Positions 8,504-18,589 of a stretch of 64,000 bases of DNA are shown piece by piece. Numbering within the stretch: the first letter of the stretch is position 1; each line of letters starts with the position of its first letter. The translations under genes were made by a program, and so were the position numbers. Under the pieces are notes generated by a model, which ran no database searches, was not told where the DNA came from, and saw nothing but the letters and a program-made list of their open reading frames with translations. This DNA comes from Curtobacterium sp. MCLR17_007 (lineage in GTDB: Bacteria > Actinomycetota > Actinomycetes > Actinomycetales > Microbacteriaceae): positions 1,116,001 to 1,180,000 of the forward strand of contig NZ_CP126271.1 of assembly GCF_003234655.2 (NCBI RefSeq). The letters are read 5' to 3'.

Positions 8504-8517
8504 CGCCCAGGGCGAAC
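8504..8517 (+). promoter_or_regulatory. candidate ClgR box upstream of clpX
   Basis: CGC-CCAGG-GCG-AAC fits the CGC-YNANR-GCG core of the ClgR consensus as I recall it, with AAC on the 3' side. It is 120 bp before the clpX ATG. It shares layout with the box at 5326-5343 before clpP1, which suggests co-regulation of protease and unfoldase. Confidence 0.5.
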
Positions 8518-8636
8518 GCGCCCGTGGAAACGCGCTCGGCGTCGCCGTGACTGTCGTCGGATGCGGTTAGGCTCGGGTCCACGACGACCTCGTGCACCGG
8601 CGCATCGGTGCACGTCGACCAGGGAAGGCTGCGAGC

Positions 8637-9917
<1,281 letters not shown>

Positions 9918-9935
9918 CTTCCTCGGTCCCGCGCG

Positions 9936-10012
9936 TCGCACTCTCGCACGGACATCGCGCCCCGGTTCCCCGGGGCGCGATGTCCGTATCGGGGTGCGAT
10001 GCGGTCAGCGTG
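9936..10012. repeat. nested extragenic palindrome (copy A)
   Basis: Inner arms at 9949-9965 and 9970-9986 (CGGACATCGCGCCCCGG and its complement) are perfect over 17 bp with a 4-base loop. They are flanked by TCGCAC on the left and GGTGCGA on the right, then GCGGTCAGCGTG. The same architecture recurs at 31268-31342 after ndk. It follows the clpX stop by about 20 bp and probably also ends that transcript. Confidence 0.7.
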
Positions 10013-10044
10013 ACGGTCGCGGACGCCGCGCCACCTGCCCCCGT

Positions 10045-12069
10045 CTACTCCAGCCCGCGGCGGCGCAGCAGCGGTCCGACCTCGGCGTCGCGCCCGCGGA
10101 ACCCGCGGAAGGCCTCGATCGGGTCCTGCGCCCCGCCGACCCCGAGCACCATCGTGGCGAAACGACGCCCGGCGGCCCGGTCGAGTCCACCGTGGTCGCG
10201 GAACCACTCCACCGTGTCGGCGTCCAGGACCTCGCTCCAGATGTAGCCGTAGTAGCCGGCGTCGTAGCCGCCCGAGAACGTGTGGGCGAAGTACGTCGAC
10301 GAGTAGCGCGGCGGGACGGCGACGACGTCGATGCCCGCGTCGGCCAGCGCCTGGCGTTCGAACGCCTCGACGTCGGTGACCGCATCGGCCCCGGCCTTCG
10401 ACAACCGGTGCCAGGCTTGGTCGAGCAGTGCCGCGGCGAGGTACTCCGTGGTGGAGAACCCCTCGTTGAAACCCGCGGAGTCGCTCAGACCGAGGACGAG
10501 CTCGGGTGGCATCGACGCACCGGTCTCGTGGTGCTTCGCGTAGTTCGCGAGCACCTCGGGCCACGACACCCACATCTCGTTCACCTGGCTCGGGAACTCG
10601 ACGAAGTCCCGCTCGACGTTCGTGCCGGAGAACCGCGGGTACGTGGTGCGGGCGATGAGTCCGTGCAGCGCGTGCCCGAACTCGTGGAACAGCGTCTCGA
10701 CCTCGTCCTGGATCAACAGCGTCGTCGAGCCCGCTGCGGGCTTCGCGACGTTGAGGTTGTTCACGACGACCGGCAGCGTCCCCATCAGGGCGGACTGCTC
10801 GACGATCGGGTTCATCCACGCGCCACCGCGCTTGCCGTCTCGCGTGTACAGGTCGAGCAGGTACAGGCCGACGGGGGCGTCCTCTTCGTCGGTGACCTCG
10901 AACACGCGGACCTCGTCGTTGTACCCGTGCAGGTCCGGGCGCTCGGCGAACTTCAGCCCGTAGAGCGCATTGGCGGCGAAGAACACCCCGTCGTGCAGCA
11001 CCCGGTCGGCCTCGAGGTAGGGGCGAGTGGCCGAGGCGTCTGCCGCGAACTGCTCCCCGCGCAGGATCTCGGTCGCGTAGGCCCAGTCCCATGACTCGAC
11101 GTCGTACCCGACGGTGCGGGACCGGACCGCGCGCTCGTCGTCGGCGTTCGCGGCGGCTGCCGGCACCAGGGACGACAGCAGACCGTCGACCGCCTCGGGG
11201 GTCTTGGCGGTCTCGTCCGCGGTGACGACGGCGGCGTGGTTCGGGAACCCGAGCAGTTCGGCGCGCTCGGCACGCAGCCGGACGATGCGCAGGAGCACGT
11301 CGCGGTTGTCGTGCTCGTTGCCGCGGCGGCCGCGGGACAGCGACGCGCGCATGATCCGCTCGCGCAGTCCCCGGTCGGCCAGGGACGACAGCCACGGGTG
11401 TCCCGTGTAGAGCGGCAGCGTGATGAGCCAGCCCTCGAGCCCGCGGTCCGTGGCGGCACCGGCCGCGGCGGACTTGGCACCGTCGTCGAGCCCGACCAAC
11501 TCCTGCTCGTCCGTGACGTGCACGGCCAGGTCGTTCGTCTCGTCGAGCAGGTTGCGCTCGAACGTGGTGGTCAGCGTCGAGAGCTCCTGGTTGATCGCGG
11601 TCAGGCGCTCCTTGCCCGCGTCGTCCAGTCCGGCGCCCGCCAGCGTCATCTCGGTGGCGGTGCGCTCGACCAGCCGGAGGTCCTCGCCCGTGAGCCCCGC
11701 CTCGGTCGCGCCGTCGAGCACCGCCCGGACGCGCGCGTACAGGCGGGAGTCGAGCGTGATCGCGTCGCGGTGGGCAGCCAGCAGCGGGGAGACCTCGGCC
11801 TCGAGGTCGTGGAGCTCGGGCGTCGAGTCCGCCGAGGACAGGGTGAAGAACACCATGCTCACCCGGGTCAACAGCTGGCCGGAGCGTTCGAGCGCCACGA
11901 GGGTGTTCTCGAAGGTCGGGGCGTCCGGGTTCGTGGCGATCGCCTCGACCTCGGCGCGCTGCTCGGCCATGCCGGCGTCGAACGCCGGGCGGTGGTGCTC
12001 GAGCCGGACCTGGTCGAACGGGGGGAGTGCGTACGGGAGCGTGCTCGGTGCATCGAACGGCGTCGTCAT
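10045..12069 (-). CDS. M3-family zinc oligopeptidase
   Basis: About 674 residues from ATG 12069 (a GTG codon sits just before it at 12072). The zinc-binding HEFGH is at residues 462-466 (LFHEFGHALHGL), with a downstream Glu in VERDFVEFPSQ about 25-30 residues later as third ligand. The C-terminal region (YFAHTFSGGYDAGYYGYIWSEVLDAD) is diagnostic of the oligopeptidase A/Dcp group. There is no signal peptide, so it acts in the cytoplasm on short peptides, plausibly clearing Clp products. It is a single gene on its transcript as far as can be seen. Confidence 0.93.
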   Translation of the reverse strand: MTTPFDAPSTLPYALPPFDQVRLEHHRPAFDAGMAEQRAEVEAIATNPDAPTFENTLVALERSGQLLTRVSMVFFTLSSADSTPELHDLEAEVSPLLAAHRDAITLDSRLYARVRAVLDGATEAGLTGEDLRLVERTATEMTLAGAGLDDAGKERLTAINQELSTLTTTFERNLLDETNDLAVHVTDEQELVGLDDGAKSAAAGAATDRGLEGWLITLPLYTGHPWLSSLADRGLRERIMRASLSRGRRGNEHDNRDVLLRIVRLRAERAELLGFPNHAAVVTADETAKTPEAVDGLLSSLVPAAAANADDERAVRSRTVGYDVESWDWAYATEILRGEQFAADASATRPYLEADRVLHDGVFFAANALYGLKFAERPDLHGYNDEVRVFEVTDEEDAPVGLYLLDLYTRDGKRGGAWMNPIVEQSALMGTLPVVVNNLNVAKPAAGSTTLLIQDEVETLFHEFGHALHGLIARTTYPRFSGTNVERDFVEFPSQVNEMWVSWPEVLANYAKHHETGASMPPELVLGLSDSAGFNEGFSTTEYLAAALLDQAWHRLSKAGADAVTDVEAFERQALADAGIDVVAVPPRYSSTYFAHTFSGGYDAGYYGYIWSEVLDADTVEWFRDHGGLDRAAGRRFATMVLGVGGAQDPIEAFRGFRGRDAEVGPLLRRRGLE

Positions 12070-12116
12070 CACCCCACCCTAGGACGCCGCCCTGGCAGCG
12101 GCAGCGGGGACGGGCG

Positions 12117-12698
12117 CTACCGCGTCGCGGCGTCGATCAGCGTCGCCGCCGCTCGGCGGGCGTGCCGAGCGGGCGCGGTGTCCCCGGCGATCGCGGCGGT
12201 GGTCTGCGCGCCCTCGGCCAGCAGGGCCAGCTGCGCGGCGAGCTCCTCGGCCAGCGAAGGGTCGTCCACCGCCTGTGACGTCAGCCCGGCGACGAAGCGC
12301 TGGAAGGACTCCTTGTGGTCGCGCGCGATGGCGGCGACCGCCGGCGAGGTCGCGCCGAGCTCACCGAACGCGTTGATGAACCCGCAGCCGCGGAAGGTGT
12401 CGTCACCGAACCACGACTCGAGGAAGTCGTACATCGCCAGCAGCTTGTCCCGCGGGGTGGTGGCCGCGTTCACCGCCTGTGCGATGCCGTGCTCCCAGAA
12501 CTCGTGCCGCCCGGTCAGCACCGCGGCGATCAGCTGGTCCTTGCCCGGGAACGCCGCGTACAGCTTCTTGAGCGAGACCCCTGCCCCGGTGCGGATCTCG
12601 TCCATCCCGACGGTCTGGATGCCCCGGGCGTAGAAGAGCTCGTCCGCGACGTCGACGATGTGCGCCCGGGTGTCCGGTGTGACCGTTCCCGCTGCCAT
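12117..12698 (-). CDS. TetR-family transcriptional regulator
   Basis: 193 residues from ATG 12698. The N-terminal helix-turn-helix is clear (IVDVADELFYARGIQTVGMDEIRTGAGVSLKKLYAAFPGK split over residues 12-51), followed by an all-helical ligand domain. The pattern YAAFPGKDQLIAAVL and the ligand domain resemble the TetR C-terminal domain of AcrR-like repressors. It lies 47 bp downstream of the oppositely read intergenic end of the oligopeptidase gene, on the same strand. Its target is unknown; no adjacent transporter or enzyme is divergently placed. Confidence 0.88.
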   Translation of the reverse strand: MAAGTVTPDTRAHIVDVADELFYARGIQTVGMDEIRTGAGVSLKKLYAAFPGKDQLIAAVLTGRHEFWEHGIAQAVNAATTPRDKLLAMYDFLESWFGDDTFRGCGFINAFGELGATSPAVAAIARDHKESFQRFVAGLTSQAVDDPSLAEELAAQLALLAEGAQTTAAIAGDTAPARHARRAAATLIDAATR

Positions 12699-12804
12699 CG
12701 TCCGTCCCCGTCCGCTCGTCACCACCACGCCCGTGCCGGGAACGGTGGTTCTCCAGTGTACGACAGGACCGGGATGCACAGCAGGGGCGGGGCAGACCGA
12801 GCGG

Positions 12805-13056
12805 TCAGTCCTCTTCTGCCGCGTCGTCCGGGTTCGTCACCTGGGCGCGGCCGGCGTCGTCGAGGTGGATCGACGTGCCGTCGTCGAGTTCGACGCGCGG
12901 CTTGCCCTCGAGGTAGGTCAGCGTCCAGCCCCACGCCGCCGTGTCGACCGACTCGGCGGACAGCTCGTCCTCGACTCGTCGCACCGCGACCACCAGGGCC
13001 TCGTCGAGCCGTGAGGGTGCCACGGCACCGACGTTCCATCGTGTGCCCAACTGCAT
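12805..13056 (-). CDS. small conserved-looking protein, unknown function
   Basis: 83 residues from ATG 13056 with a strong AGGAGG ribosome-binding site 6 bp upstream. The sequence (MQLGTRWNVGAVAPSRLDEALV ... WGWTLTYLEGKPRVELDDGTSI) looks like a compact soluble fold with beta strands and an acidic C-terminus. It follows valS on the same strand across a tandem-repeat hairpin region. No domain is recognised. Good codon use and an ideal ribosome-binding site support it being real. Confidence 0.75.
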   Translation of the reverse strand: MQLGTRWNVGAVAPSRLDEALVVAVRRVEDELSAESVDTAAWGWTLTYLEGKPRVELDDGTSIHLDDAGRAQVTNPDDAAEED

Positions 13057-13080
13057 CCGAGCCTCCTGGCCGTGTGGGGT

Positions 13081-13138
13081 GACGCCCCGCCGGACGGTGC
13101 CGGCGGGGGAGACGCCCCGCCGGACGGTGCCGGCGGGG
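13081..13138 (-). repeat. tandem direct repeat forming twin hairpins between valS and the small gene
   Basis: Two identical 28-bp units (13081-13108 and 13111-13138) at 30-bp spacing. Each contains CCCCGCCG...CGGCGGGG, an 8-bp inverted repeat with a short loop. They sit 9 bp after the valS stop. They can act as a double attenuator or terminator before the 83-residue gene, and the unit number could vary by slippage. Confidence 0.7.
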
Positions 13139-13147
13139 CGGATGGGA

Positions 13148-15742
13148 CTAGGCCGGCTGCTCGGCCAGCTCGATCTCGACGACGGCGAGCTCCGGGCCGT
13201 CGACGAACGACAGGTCCTGGATCCGGCCGACGGCCGCCAGGTCGACCGCGGCGCGCTCGACGAGTTGCCGCGTCTGGGCCGGCGCGGCCACGACGGCGCG
13301 CGTGACCGGCGTCTTCTGCGAGGCCTTGGCGGCGGTCTTCGCGCCACGGATCCCGATGAGCGCCTGGCCGACGGCGGCGAGCAACCCCGTCTCCGACGCG
13401 TCGACCGGCAGCTCGGCCGCAGTCGGCCACGCCGCGCGGTGCACGCTGGTGTCGTGGGTCCAGGCCCACACCTCTTCGGTGGCGAACGGGAGGAACGGTG
13501 CCAGCAGGCGCAGCAGCGCGTCGATCGCAGCGCGCAGCGCCAGGACCGCACTCGCCTGGGTCTCGTGCGTCGCGTCCGGTGCGGTGCCGTAGGCGCGCTC
13601 CTTGACGAGCTCGAGGTAGTCGTCGCAGAACGTCCAGAAGAAGCGCTCGGTGACCTCGAGGGCGCGGGCGTGGTCGTAGCCCTCGAACGCCGCGGTGGCC
13701 TGGTCGATGGTCGACCCGAGCGCCGCGAGCATGTCGACGTCGAGCGCCTCGGTCACCCGGCTGGCGCCCTCGGGCAGCGGGAAGCCGTGCACGAACTTCG
13801 CCGCGTTGAGCACCTTGATCGCCAGACGACGACCGACCTTGATCTGCTTCGGGTTCTGCGGGTCGAACGCCGCGTCGGTGCCCAGCTTGGACGATGCCGC
13901 CCAGTAGCGGACGGCGTCGGCACCGTGCTGCTCGAGGACCGACATCGGCGTGACGACGTTGCCCTTCGACTTCGACATCTTCTTGCGGTCGGGGTCGACG
14001 ATGAAGCCGGAGATGCTGGCGTGCTTCCACGGCACTTGCGTCGCCTCGAGCTGGCTGCGGAGCACGGTGGTGAACAGCCACGTGCGGATGATGTCCTGGG
14101 CCTGCGGGCGGACGTCGTACGGGTAGACCAGACCGTAGAGCTCGGGGTCGGTCTCCCACTTGCCCGCCAGCTGGGGGGTCAGCGACGAGGTGGCCCAGGT
14201 GTCCATGACGTCGAGCTCGCCCTGGAAGCCACCGGGGACGCCGCGCTGGTCGGCGGAGTACCCCGGTGCCGGCTCGGACGACGGGTCGACGGGGAGCTGC
14301 GCCTCGGTCGGGACGATCGGCTGGTCGAACACCGGGTTGCCGTCGGCGTCGAGCGGGTACCAGACCGGGATCGGCACACCGAAGAAGCGCTGGCGCGAGA
14401 TGAGCCAGTCGCCGGACAGGCCGCCGACCCAGTTGTCGTAGCGGACGCGCATGAAGTCGGGGTGGAAGCCGATCTCCTGGCCGCGCTGGCGCAGGGTGGC
14501 CTTGAGCTGTTCGTCGCGGGCACCGTTGACGATGTACCACTGGCGGGTCGAGACGATCTCGAGCGGCTTGTCGCCCTTCTCGAAGAACTTCACCGGGTGC
14601 TGGATGGTCTTCACGTCGCCCACCAGTTCACCGGACTCGGTCAGGGCGTCCACGACGACCTTCTTGGCGGAGAACACGGTCTTGCCGGCCATCTCGGCGT
14701 ACAGCTCCTGGCCGCGCGACGACTCGATCCACGTCGGCGCGTCGGAGCGCACGCGCCCGTCGAACCCGATCACCGCGCGGTTCGGCAGCTGCAGCTCGCG
14801 CCACCAGACGACGTCGGTCGTGTCACCGAAGGTGCAGACCATCGCGATGCCGGCGCCCTTGTCCTTCTGGGCCAGGTGGTGTGCGAGCACCGGGACCTCG
14901 ACGTCGAACAGGGGGGAGCGGACGGTGGTGCCGAACAGGTCCTGGAAGCGCTCGTCGTCCGGGTGTGCGACCAGGGCCACGCACGCCGGGAGCAGCTCGG
15001 GACGGGTGGTCTGGATGACGACGTCGCCCTGGCCGTCCGTTCGGTGGAACGCGATGCCGTGGTAGGCGCCCGGCATGTCCTTGTCCTCGAGCTCAGCCTG
15101 GGCGACCGCGGTCCGGAACGTGACGTCCCAGAGCGTCGGGGCGTCGGCCTGGTAGGCCTCGCCGCGCTCGAGGTTGCGCAGGAACGCCCGCTGGGCGCTC
15201 GCGCGGGAGGTGGCGTCGATCGTGCGGTACGACTGCGTCCAGTCGACGGACAGGCCGAGGGTGCGGAAGAGCTCCTCGAACTGCTGCTCGTCCTGCACGG
15301 TCAGCTGGTCGCACAGCTCGATGAAGTTGCGCCGCGAGATCGGCAGCTGGTCGGCGGCCTTGCTCGACTTGCCGTCGCCGCCCTCGAACGGCGGCGTGAA
15401 GTCGGGGTCGTAGGGGAGCGACGGGTCGCAGCGGACGCCGTAGTAGTTCTGCACGCGGCGCTCGGTGGGGAGACCGTTGTCGTCCCAGCCCATCGGGTAG
15501 AAGACGTGCTTGCCGCGCATGCGCTCGAACCGGGCCTTGAGGTCGGTGTGCGTGTACGAGAACACGTGGCCGATGTGCAGGGAGCCCGAGGCGGTGGGGG
15601 GCGGGGTGTCGATCGAGTACACGGCGTCGCGGTGTCCGGCGGCGTCGCGGTCGAAGCGGTAGGTGCCCTGCGCTTCCCAGACCGGTCCCCAGACCTGCTC
15701 GAGTCCGTCCACCGTGGGCTTGTCGGGCATGGGCTTGGTCAT
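13148..15742 (-). CDS. valS: valyl-tRNA synthetase
   Basis: 864 residues from ATG 15742, with GAAAGG 8 bp upstream. Class I signatures are present: the HIGH motif at 56-59 (GSLHIGHVFSYTHTD) and KMSKSKGN near residue 587. Between them lies the CP1 editing domain with the usual TTRPE-like segment (VVIQTTRPELLPACVA). The C-terminal anticodon-binding helical domain ends in a short coiled tail. It charges tRNA-Val. Its 5' region (247 bp, divergent from the symporter gene) shows no T-box. Confidence 0.97.
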   Translation of the reverse strand: MTKPMPDKPTVDGLEQVWGPVWEAQGTYRFDRDAAGHRDAVYSIDTPPPTASGSLHIGHVFSYTHTDLKARFERMRGKHVFYPMGWDDNGLPTERRVQNYYGVRCDPSLPYDPDFTPPFEGGDGKSSKAADQLPISRRNFIELCDQLTVQDEQQFEELFRTLGLSVDWTQSYRTIDATSRASAQRAFLRNLERGEAYQADAPTLWDVTFRTAVAQAELEDKDMPGAYHGIAFHRTDGQGDVVIQTTRPELLPACVALVAHPDDERFQDLFGTTVRSPLFDVEVPVLAHHLAQKDKGAGIAMVCTFGDTTDVVWWRELQLPNRAVIGFDGRVRSDAPTWIESSRGQELYAEMAGKTVFSAKKVVVDALTESGELVGDVKTIQHPVKFFEKGDKPLEIVSTRQWYIVNGARDEQLKATLRQRGQEIGFHPDFMRVRYDNWVGGLSGDWLISRQRFFGVPIPVWYPLDADGNPVFDQPIVPTEAQLPVDPSSEPAPGYSADQRGVPGGFQGELDVMDTWATSSLTPQLAGKWETDPELYGLVYPYDVRPQAQDIIRTWLFTTVLRSQLEATQVPWKHASISGFIVDPDRKKMSKSKGNVVTPMSVLEQHGADAVRYWAASSKLGTDAAFDPQNPKQIKVGRRLAIKVLNAAKFVHGFPLPEGASRVTEALDVDMLAALGSTIDQATAAFEGYDHARALEVTERFFWTFCDDYLELVKERAYGTAPDATHETQASAVLALRAAIDALLRLLAPFLPFATEEVWAWTHDTSVHRAAWPTAAELPVDASETGLLAAVGQALIGIRGAKTAAKASQKTPVTRAVVAAPAQTRQLVERAAVDLAAVGRIQDLSFVDGPELAVVEIELAEQPA

Positions 15743-15989
15743 GGCTGCGCCTTTCGATCGGTATGTGCGGCACCGAGTCCGTGATGAGGTGCCTGAGTGT
15801 CCACGCGTGACACGTGGTGCCACCGATCGTACCGGTTCCGACGACTCCCAGACAGTGGCCGCTGGAGCGCTCCACTGGGGACCTGCTAGTCTGTCGGGGT
15901 TTGTCCGGCGAGCGCGAGCTCGTGGGGAGCTGCAACGTCGCCGTCCCGTCGGACGCCCGAAGGACGCTCAGCACACCGGAGGAACACCC
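15743..15989. other. divergent intergenic region valS / symporter
   Basis: 247 bp without a gene. Visible elements are an inverted repeat CAGTGG (15853-15858) / CCACTG (15872-15877) and a -10-like TAGTCT at 15887-15892 reading toward the symporter, about 98 bp before its GTG. A convincing -35 partner is not seen. The region must hold both divergent promoters. Confidence 0.4.
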
Positions 15990-17543
15990 GTGACACCCAG
16001 CAACGCACCGAAGACGCACGGCGATCGCCCGCTGCGCACGAAGCGCGCCGCCGAGCGCGCCCGCAGGAAGATGACGAGCGACGACGTCACCGTCGTCGAG
16101 GAGTCGCTCCTCAAGCGCGCCGTCGCCGCCGCCGCCCTCGGCAACGCGATGGAGTGGTTCGACTTCGGCATCTTCGCCTACCTGACGGTCACGATCTCCC
16201 AGGTCTTCCTGCCACAGGGCGACCCGGCATCGAACATCGTCGCGACGTTCGGCTTCTTCGCCGCCGCGTTCATCGTGCGCCCGATCGGCGGTGCGGTCTT
16301 CGGGCCCATCGGTGACCGGATCGGCCGCCAGAAGGTCCTCGCGCTCACGATGATCCTGATGGCCGCGGGCACGCTCATGATCGGCCTGATCCCGTCGTAC
16401 GACACGATCGGGTTCTGGGCGCCGGTGCTGCTGCTGGTGGCCCGGTTCGTGCAGGGCTTCTCCACCGGCGGTGAGTACGGCGGGGCCGCGACCTTCATCG
16501 CCGAGTACTCCCCGGACAAGCGCCGCGGGTTCATGGGCTCGTGGCTGGAGTTCGGCACGCTGGCCGGCTACGTGCTCGGTGCCTCGATCGTGACCGGGCT
16601 GCAGTTCGGCCTGTCCGAGGACGCCCTGCTCAGCTGGGGCTGGCGCATTCCGTTCATCGTCGCCGGTCCGCTCGGCCTGATCGGCCTGTACCTGCGGCTC
16701 AAGCTCGAGGAGACCCCGGCCTTCCAGAAGCAGCAGGAGCAGGCGGCCGAGCGCGAGTCGCAGAAGACGCCCTTCCTCAAGCTCTTCGCCGAGAACTGGC
16801 GTGCGCTCGTCATCTGCATCGGCCTGGTCCTGGTCTTCAACGTGACCGACTACATGCTCCTGTCGTACATGCCGACCTACCTCGAGCAGAACCTCGGGCA
16901 GAACGCCACGTTCGGCCTGATCCTCATCGTCATCGTGATGATCCTGATGATGGTCGTCATCACGTTCGGGGGCCGGCTGTCCGACCGCTTCGGCCGTCGC
17001 CCGGTGCTCGCCGCCGGCTGCATCGGCTTCTTCCTGTTCTCGTGGCCCGCGCTGCAGCTCGTGCAGACCGGCACCGGGGTCGGGGTGTTCTTCGGCCTGC
17101 TGATCCTCGGGGTCGTGCTCGTCACGTTCACGTCGACGATGCCCTCGACGCTCCCCGCCCTGTTCCCGACGATCATCCGCTACGGCGCCCTGGCCATCGC
17201 GTTCAACGTGTCGGTCTCGCTGTTCGGCGGCACGACCCCGCTCGCGACGGCGGCGCTCATCAACGGGGCGAAGGACGCCGGCTTCGGCTGGGCCGAGGAC
17301 ATCCCCGCGTTCTACCTGATGGCGGCTGCCGTGATCGGGCTCGTCGCGGTGTACTTCACCAAGGAGACCGCGTCGGCACCGCTCATGGGCTCCGGTCCGA
17401 CCGTCGCGTCCGAGGAAGAGGTCGCCCAGGTCATCGACGAGTACAACGACCCGTCGTCCGAGTTCGCGCAGTCGGACTGGGCGAAGGAGTTCTCGACCAG
17501 CGAGATCCCGGTCGTCGCTGCTGACGGCCCCCAGAAGGGCTGA
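15990..17543 (+). CDS. MFS transporter, metabolite:H+ symporter (ProP-like) family
   Basis: 517 residues from GTG 15990, with GGAGG 7 bp upstream. The first membrane helix carries AAALGNAMEWFDFGIFAYL, a hallmark of the MHS branch that includes ProP (proline/betaine) and related osmolyte or organic-acid symporters. The family loop motifs follow (GPIGDRIGRQKVL, STGGEYGGAATFIAEY, GGRLSDRFGRRPV) and twelve helices can be traced. A 40-residue basic N-terminal extension and a 60-residue acidic C-terminal tail flank the core. Substrate cannot be read from sequence; proline, betaine or ectoine are the family-based guesses. It stands alone with its own terminator. Confidence 0.9.
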   Translation: MTPSNAPKTHGDRPLRTKRAAERARRKMTSDDVTVVEESLLKRAVAAAALGNAMEWFDFGIFAYLTVTISQVFLPQGDPASNIVATFGFFAAAFIVRPIGGAVFGPIGDRIGRQKVLALTMILMAAGTLMIGLIPSYDTIGFWAPVLLLVARFVQGFSTGGEYGGAATFIAEYSPDKRRGFMGSWLEFGTLAGYVLGASIVTGLQFGLSEDALLSWGWRIPFIVAGPLGLIGLYLRLKLEETPAFQKQQEQAAERESQKTPFLKLFAENWRALVICIGLVLVFNVTDYMLLSYMPTYLEQNLGQNATFGLILIVIVMILMMVVITFGGRLSDRFGRRPVLAAGCIGFFLFSWPALQLVQTGTGVGVFFGLLILGVVLVTFTSTMPSTLPALFPTIIRYGALAIAFNVSVSLFGGTTPLATAALINGAKDAGFGWAEDIPAFYLMAAAVIGLVAVYFTKETASAPLMGSGPTVASEEEVAQVIDEYNDPSSEFAQSDWAKEFSTSEIPVVAADGPQKG

Positions 17544-17565
17544 CGGGAGGCCCCGCTCACCACGT

Positions 17566-17614
17566 CGAGACGCCGCCCTGCCCGCGAGACACCGCGGTGC
17601 AGGGCGGCGTCTCG
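17566..17614 (+). terminator. hairpin terminator between symporter and ABC ATPase genes
   Basis: Arms 17566-17581 and 17599-17614 (CGAGACGCCGCCCTGC and its complement) are perfect over 16 bp, enclosing a smaller CCGCG/CGCGG stem. It serves two convergent genes. Confidence 0.75.
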
Positions 17615-17649
17615 CGTCCGCAGGGGTGTCTCGCCTGGGCAGCCGCGTC

Positions 17650-18462
17650 TCACCCGCGCGGGCCGGCCGTCAGCCGCTCTGCCGCCCGCAGCAGCGCGAT
17701 GGTCACCGGGTGCTCCGGGTGCGCGAAGACCCGCGCAGCCGGGCCGTGCTCGACGGCGACACCCGCGTCGACCACGAGCACGTCGTCCGCCATCCGCCGG
17801 ACGGCCCGCAGGTCGTGCGACACGAAGACCATCGCCACCCCGGTGTCGTCGCGGAGCCGTTCGAGCAGCGTCAGCACCGCGTCCTGGACCGTCGCGTCGA
17901 GGGCGGTCACGGGCTCGTCGAGCACCAGCACGTCGGGCGAGGTCGCCAGCGCCCGGGCGATCGCCAGTCGCTGCCGCTGCCCACCCGACAGCGTGCCGGG
18001 GGACCGCCCGCGCAGCGCGGGGTCGAGGTCGACCTGGCGGAGCGCCGCGTCGACGCGGGGGCCGAGCGAGCCCGTCGCCCGGCGGGCACCGCCGTCCGAC
18101 ATCGCGTCGGCGAGCACCCGTTCGACGCTCCACCGTTCGTCGAAGGTCGCGCCGGGGTCCTGCACGACGGCTGCGATCCGACCTCGTCGCGAACGGCGGT
18201 CGCGCTCGGGCAGGGGCGCCCACCGAGTCCCGTCGAGCGCGACCGAGCCGGTGTCGGGCGTCTCGAGGCCGAGCAGCATCCGCGCGACGGTGGTCTTGCC
18301 CGACCCGGACGCTCCGACGACGCCGAGCACCCGACCGGGGCCGAGTCCGAACGACACCCCGGCCACCACCTCGGTACCGTCGTACGCCTTGTGCAGGTCG
18401 TCGGCCGCGAGCGCCGACCTCGCACCGTGCGAGGTTGTGCCTCCGTGCGAGGTTCCCTCCAT
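17650..18462 (-). CDS. ABC transporter ATP-binding domain, second half (DppF/OppF-like)
   Basis: The frame from ATG 18462 gives about 270 residues with Walker A GASGSGKTT, signature LSGGQRQRLAIARAL, Walker B VLVLDEPVTALD and the switch His in VFVSHDLR. It is the second ATPase of a peptide/nickel-type importer. The frame is also open upstream to 18723 without a plausible ribosome-binding site. It sits one frame away from the preceding ATPase domain (18590-19367), joined by a repeat-filled linker. In relatives these two domains are often one fused protein of about 540 residues, so this is probably the distal half of a frameshifted fused gene. The start given is the best one if it is a separate gene. 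Confidence 0.7.
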   Translation of the reverse strand: MEGTSHGGTTSHGARSALAADDLHKAYDGTEVVAGVSFGLGPGRVLGVVGASGSGKTTVARMLLGLETPDTGSVALDGTRWAPLPERDRRSRRGRIAAVVQDPGATFDERWSVERVLADAMSDGGARRATGSLGPRVDAALRQVDLDPALRGRSPGTLSGGQRQRLAIARALATSPDVLVLDEPVTALDATVQDAVLTLLERLRDDTGVAMVFVSHDLRAVRRMADDVLVVDAGVAVEHGPAARVFAHPEHPVTIALLRAAERLTAGPRG

Positions 18463-18560
18463 GGTGCGAGGCTCGGACCCTGCCACCGTGGATGGAAGCT
18501 CGCACCATGCGTCGGCCGGCTCGTCGGGGGTCGCACCGTGCGAGGTTGCACCCGCTCCCG
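18418..18560. repeat. cluster of CCTCGCAC/GTGCGAGG palindromes in the ATPase linker
   Basis: Perfect or near-perfect copies of a CCTCGCACCGTGCGAGG-like palindrome occur near 18419-18435, with half-sites at 18442-18452, 18461-18471, 18505-18513 and 18533-18546. In the coding frame of the second ATPase they produce TSHGA/TSHGG repeats. The cluster separates the two ATPase domains and adjoins the G-rich tract where the frame changes. Confidence 0.6.
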
Positions 18561-18589
18561 CTCCCGCTCTCGCTCCCGCATCCCGCACC

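Noticed and set aside
12941..15784. Plus-strand open frame of about 947 codons across valS
   Set aside because: valS on the other strand is complete with HIGH and KMSKS; the antisense translation is charged, repetitive and has no recognisable fold.
15743..15989. T-box or other riboswitch upstream of valS
   Set aside because: No T-box core (TGG-ACCGCG) or Val specifier loop is found on the minus strand in this interval, unlike ileS.
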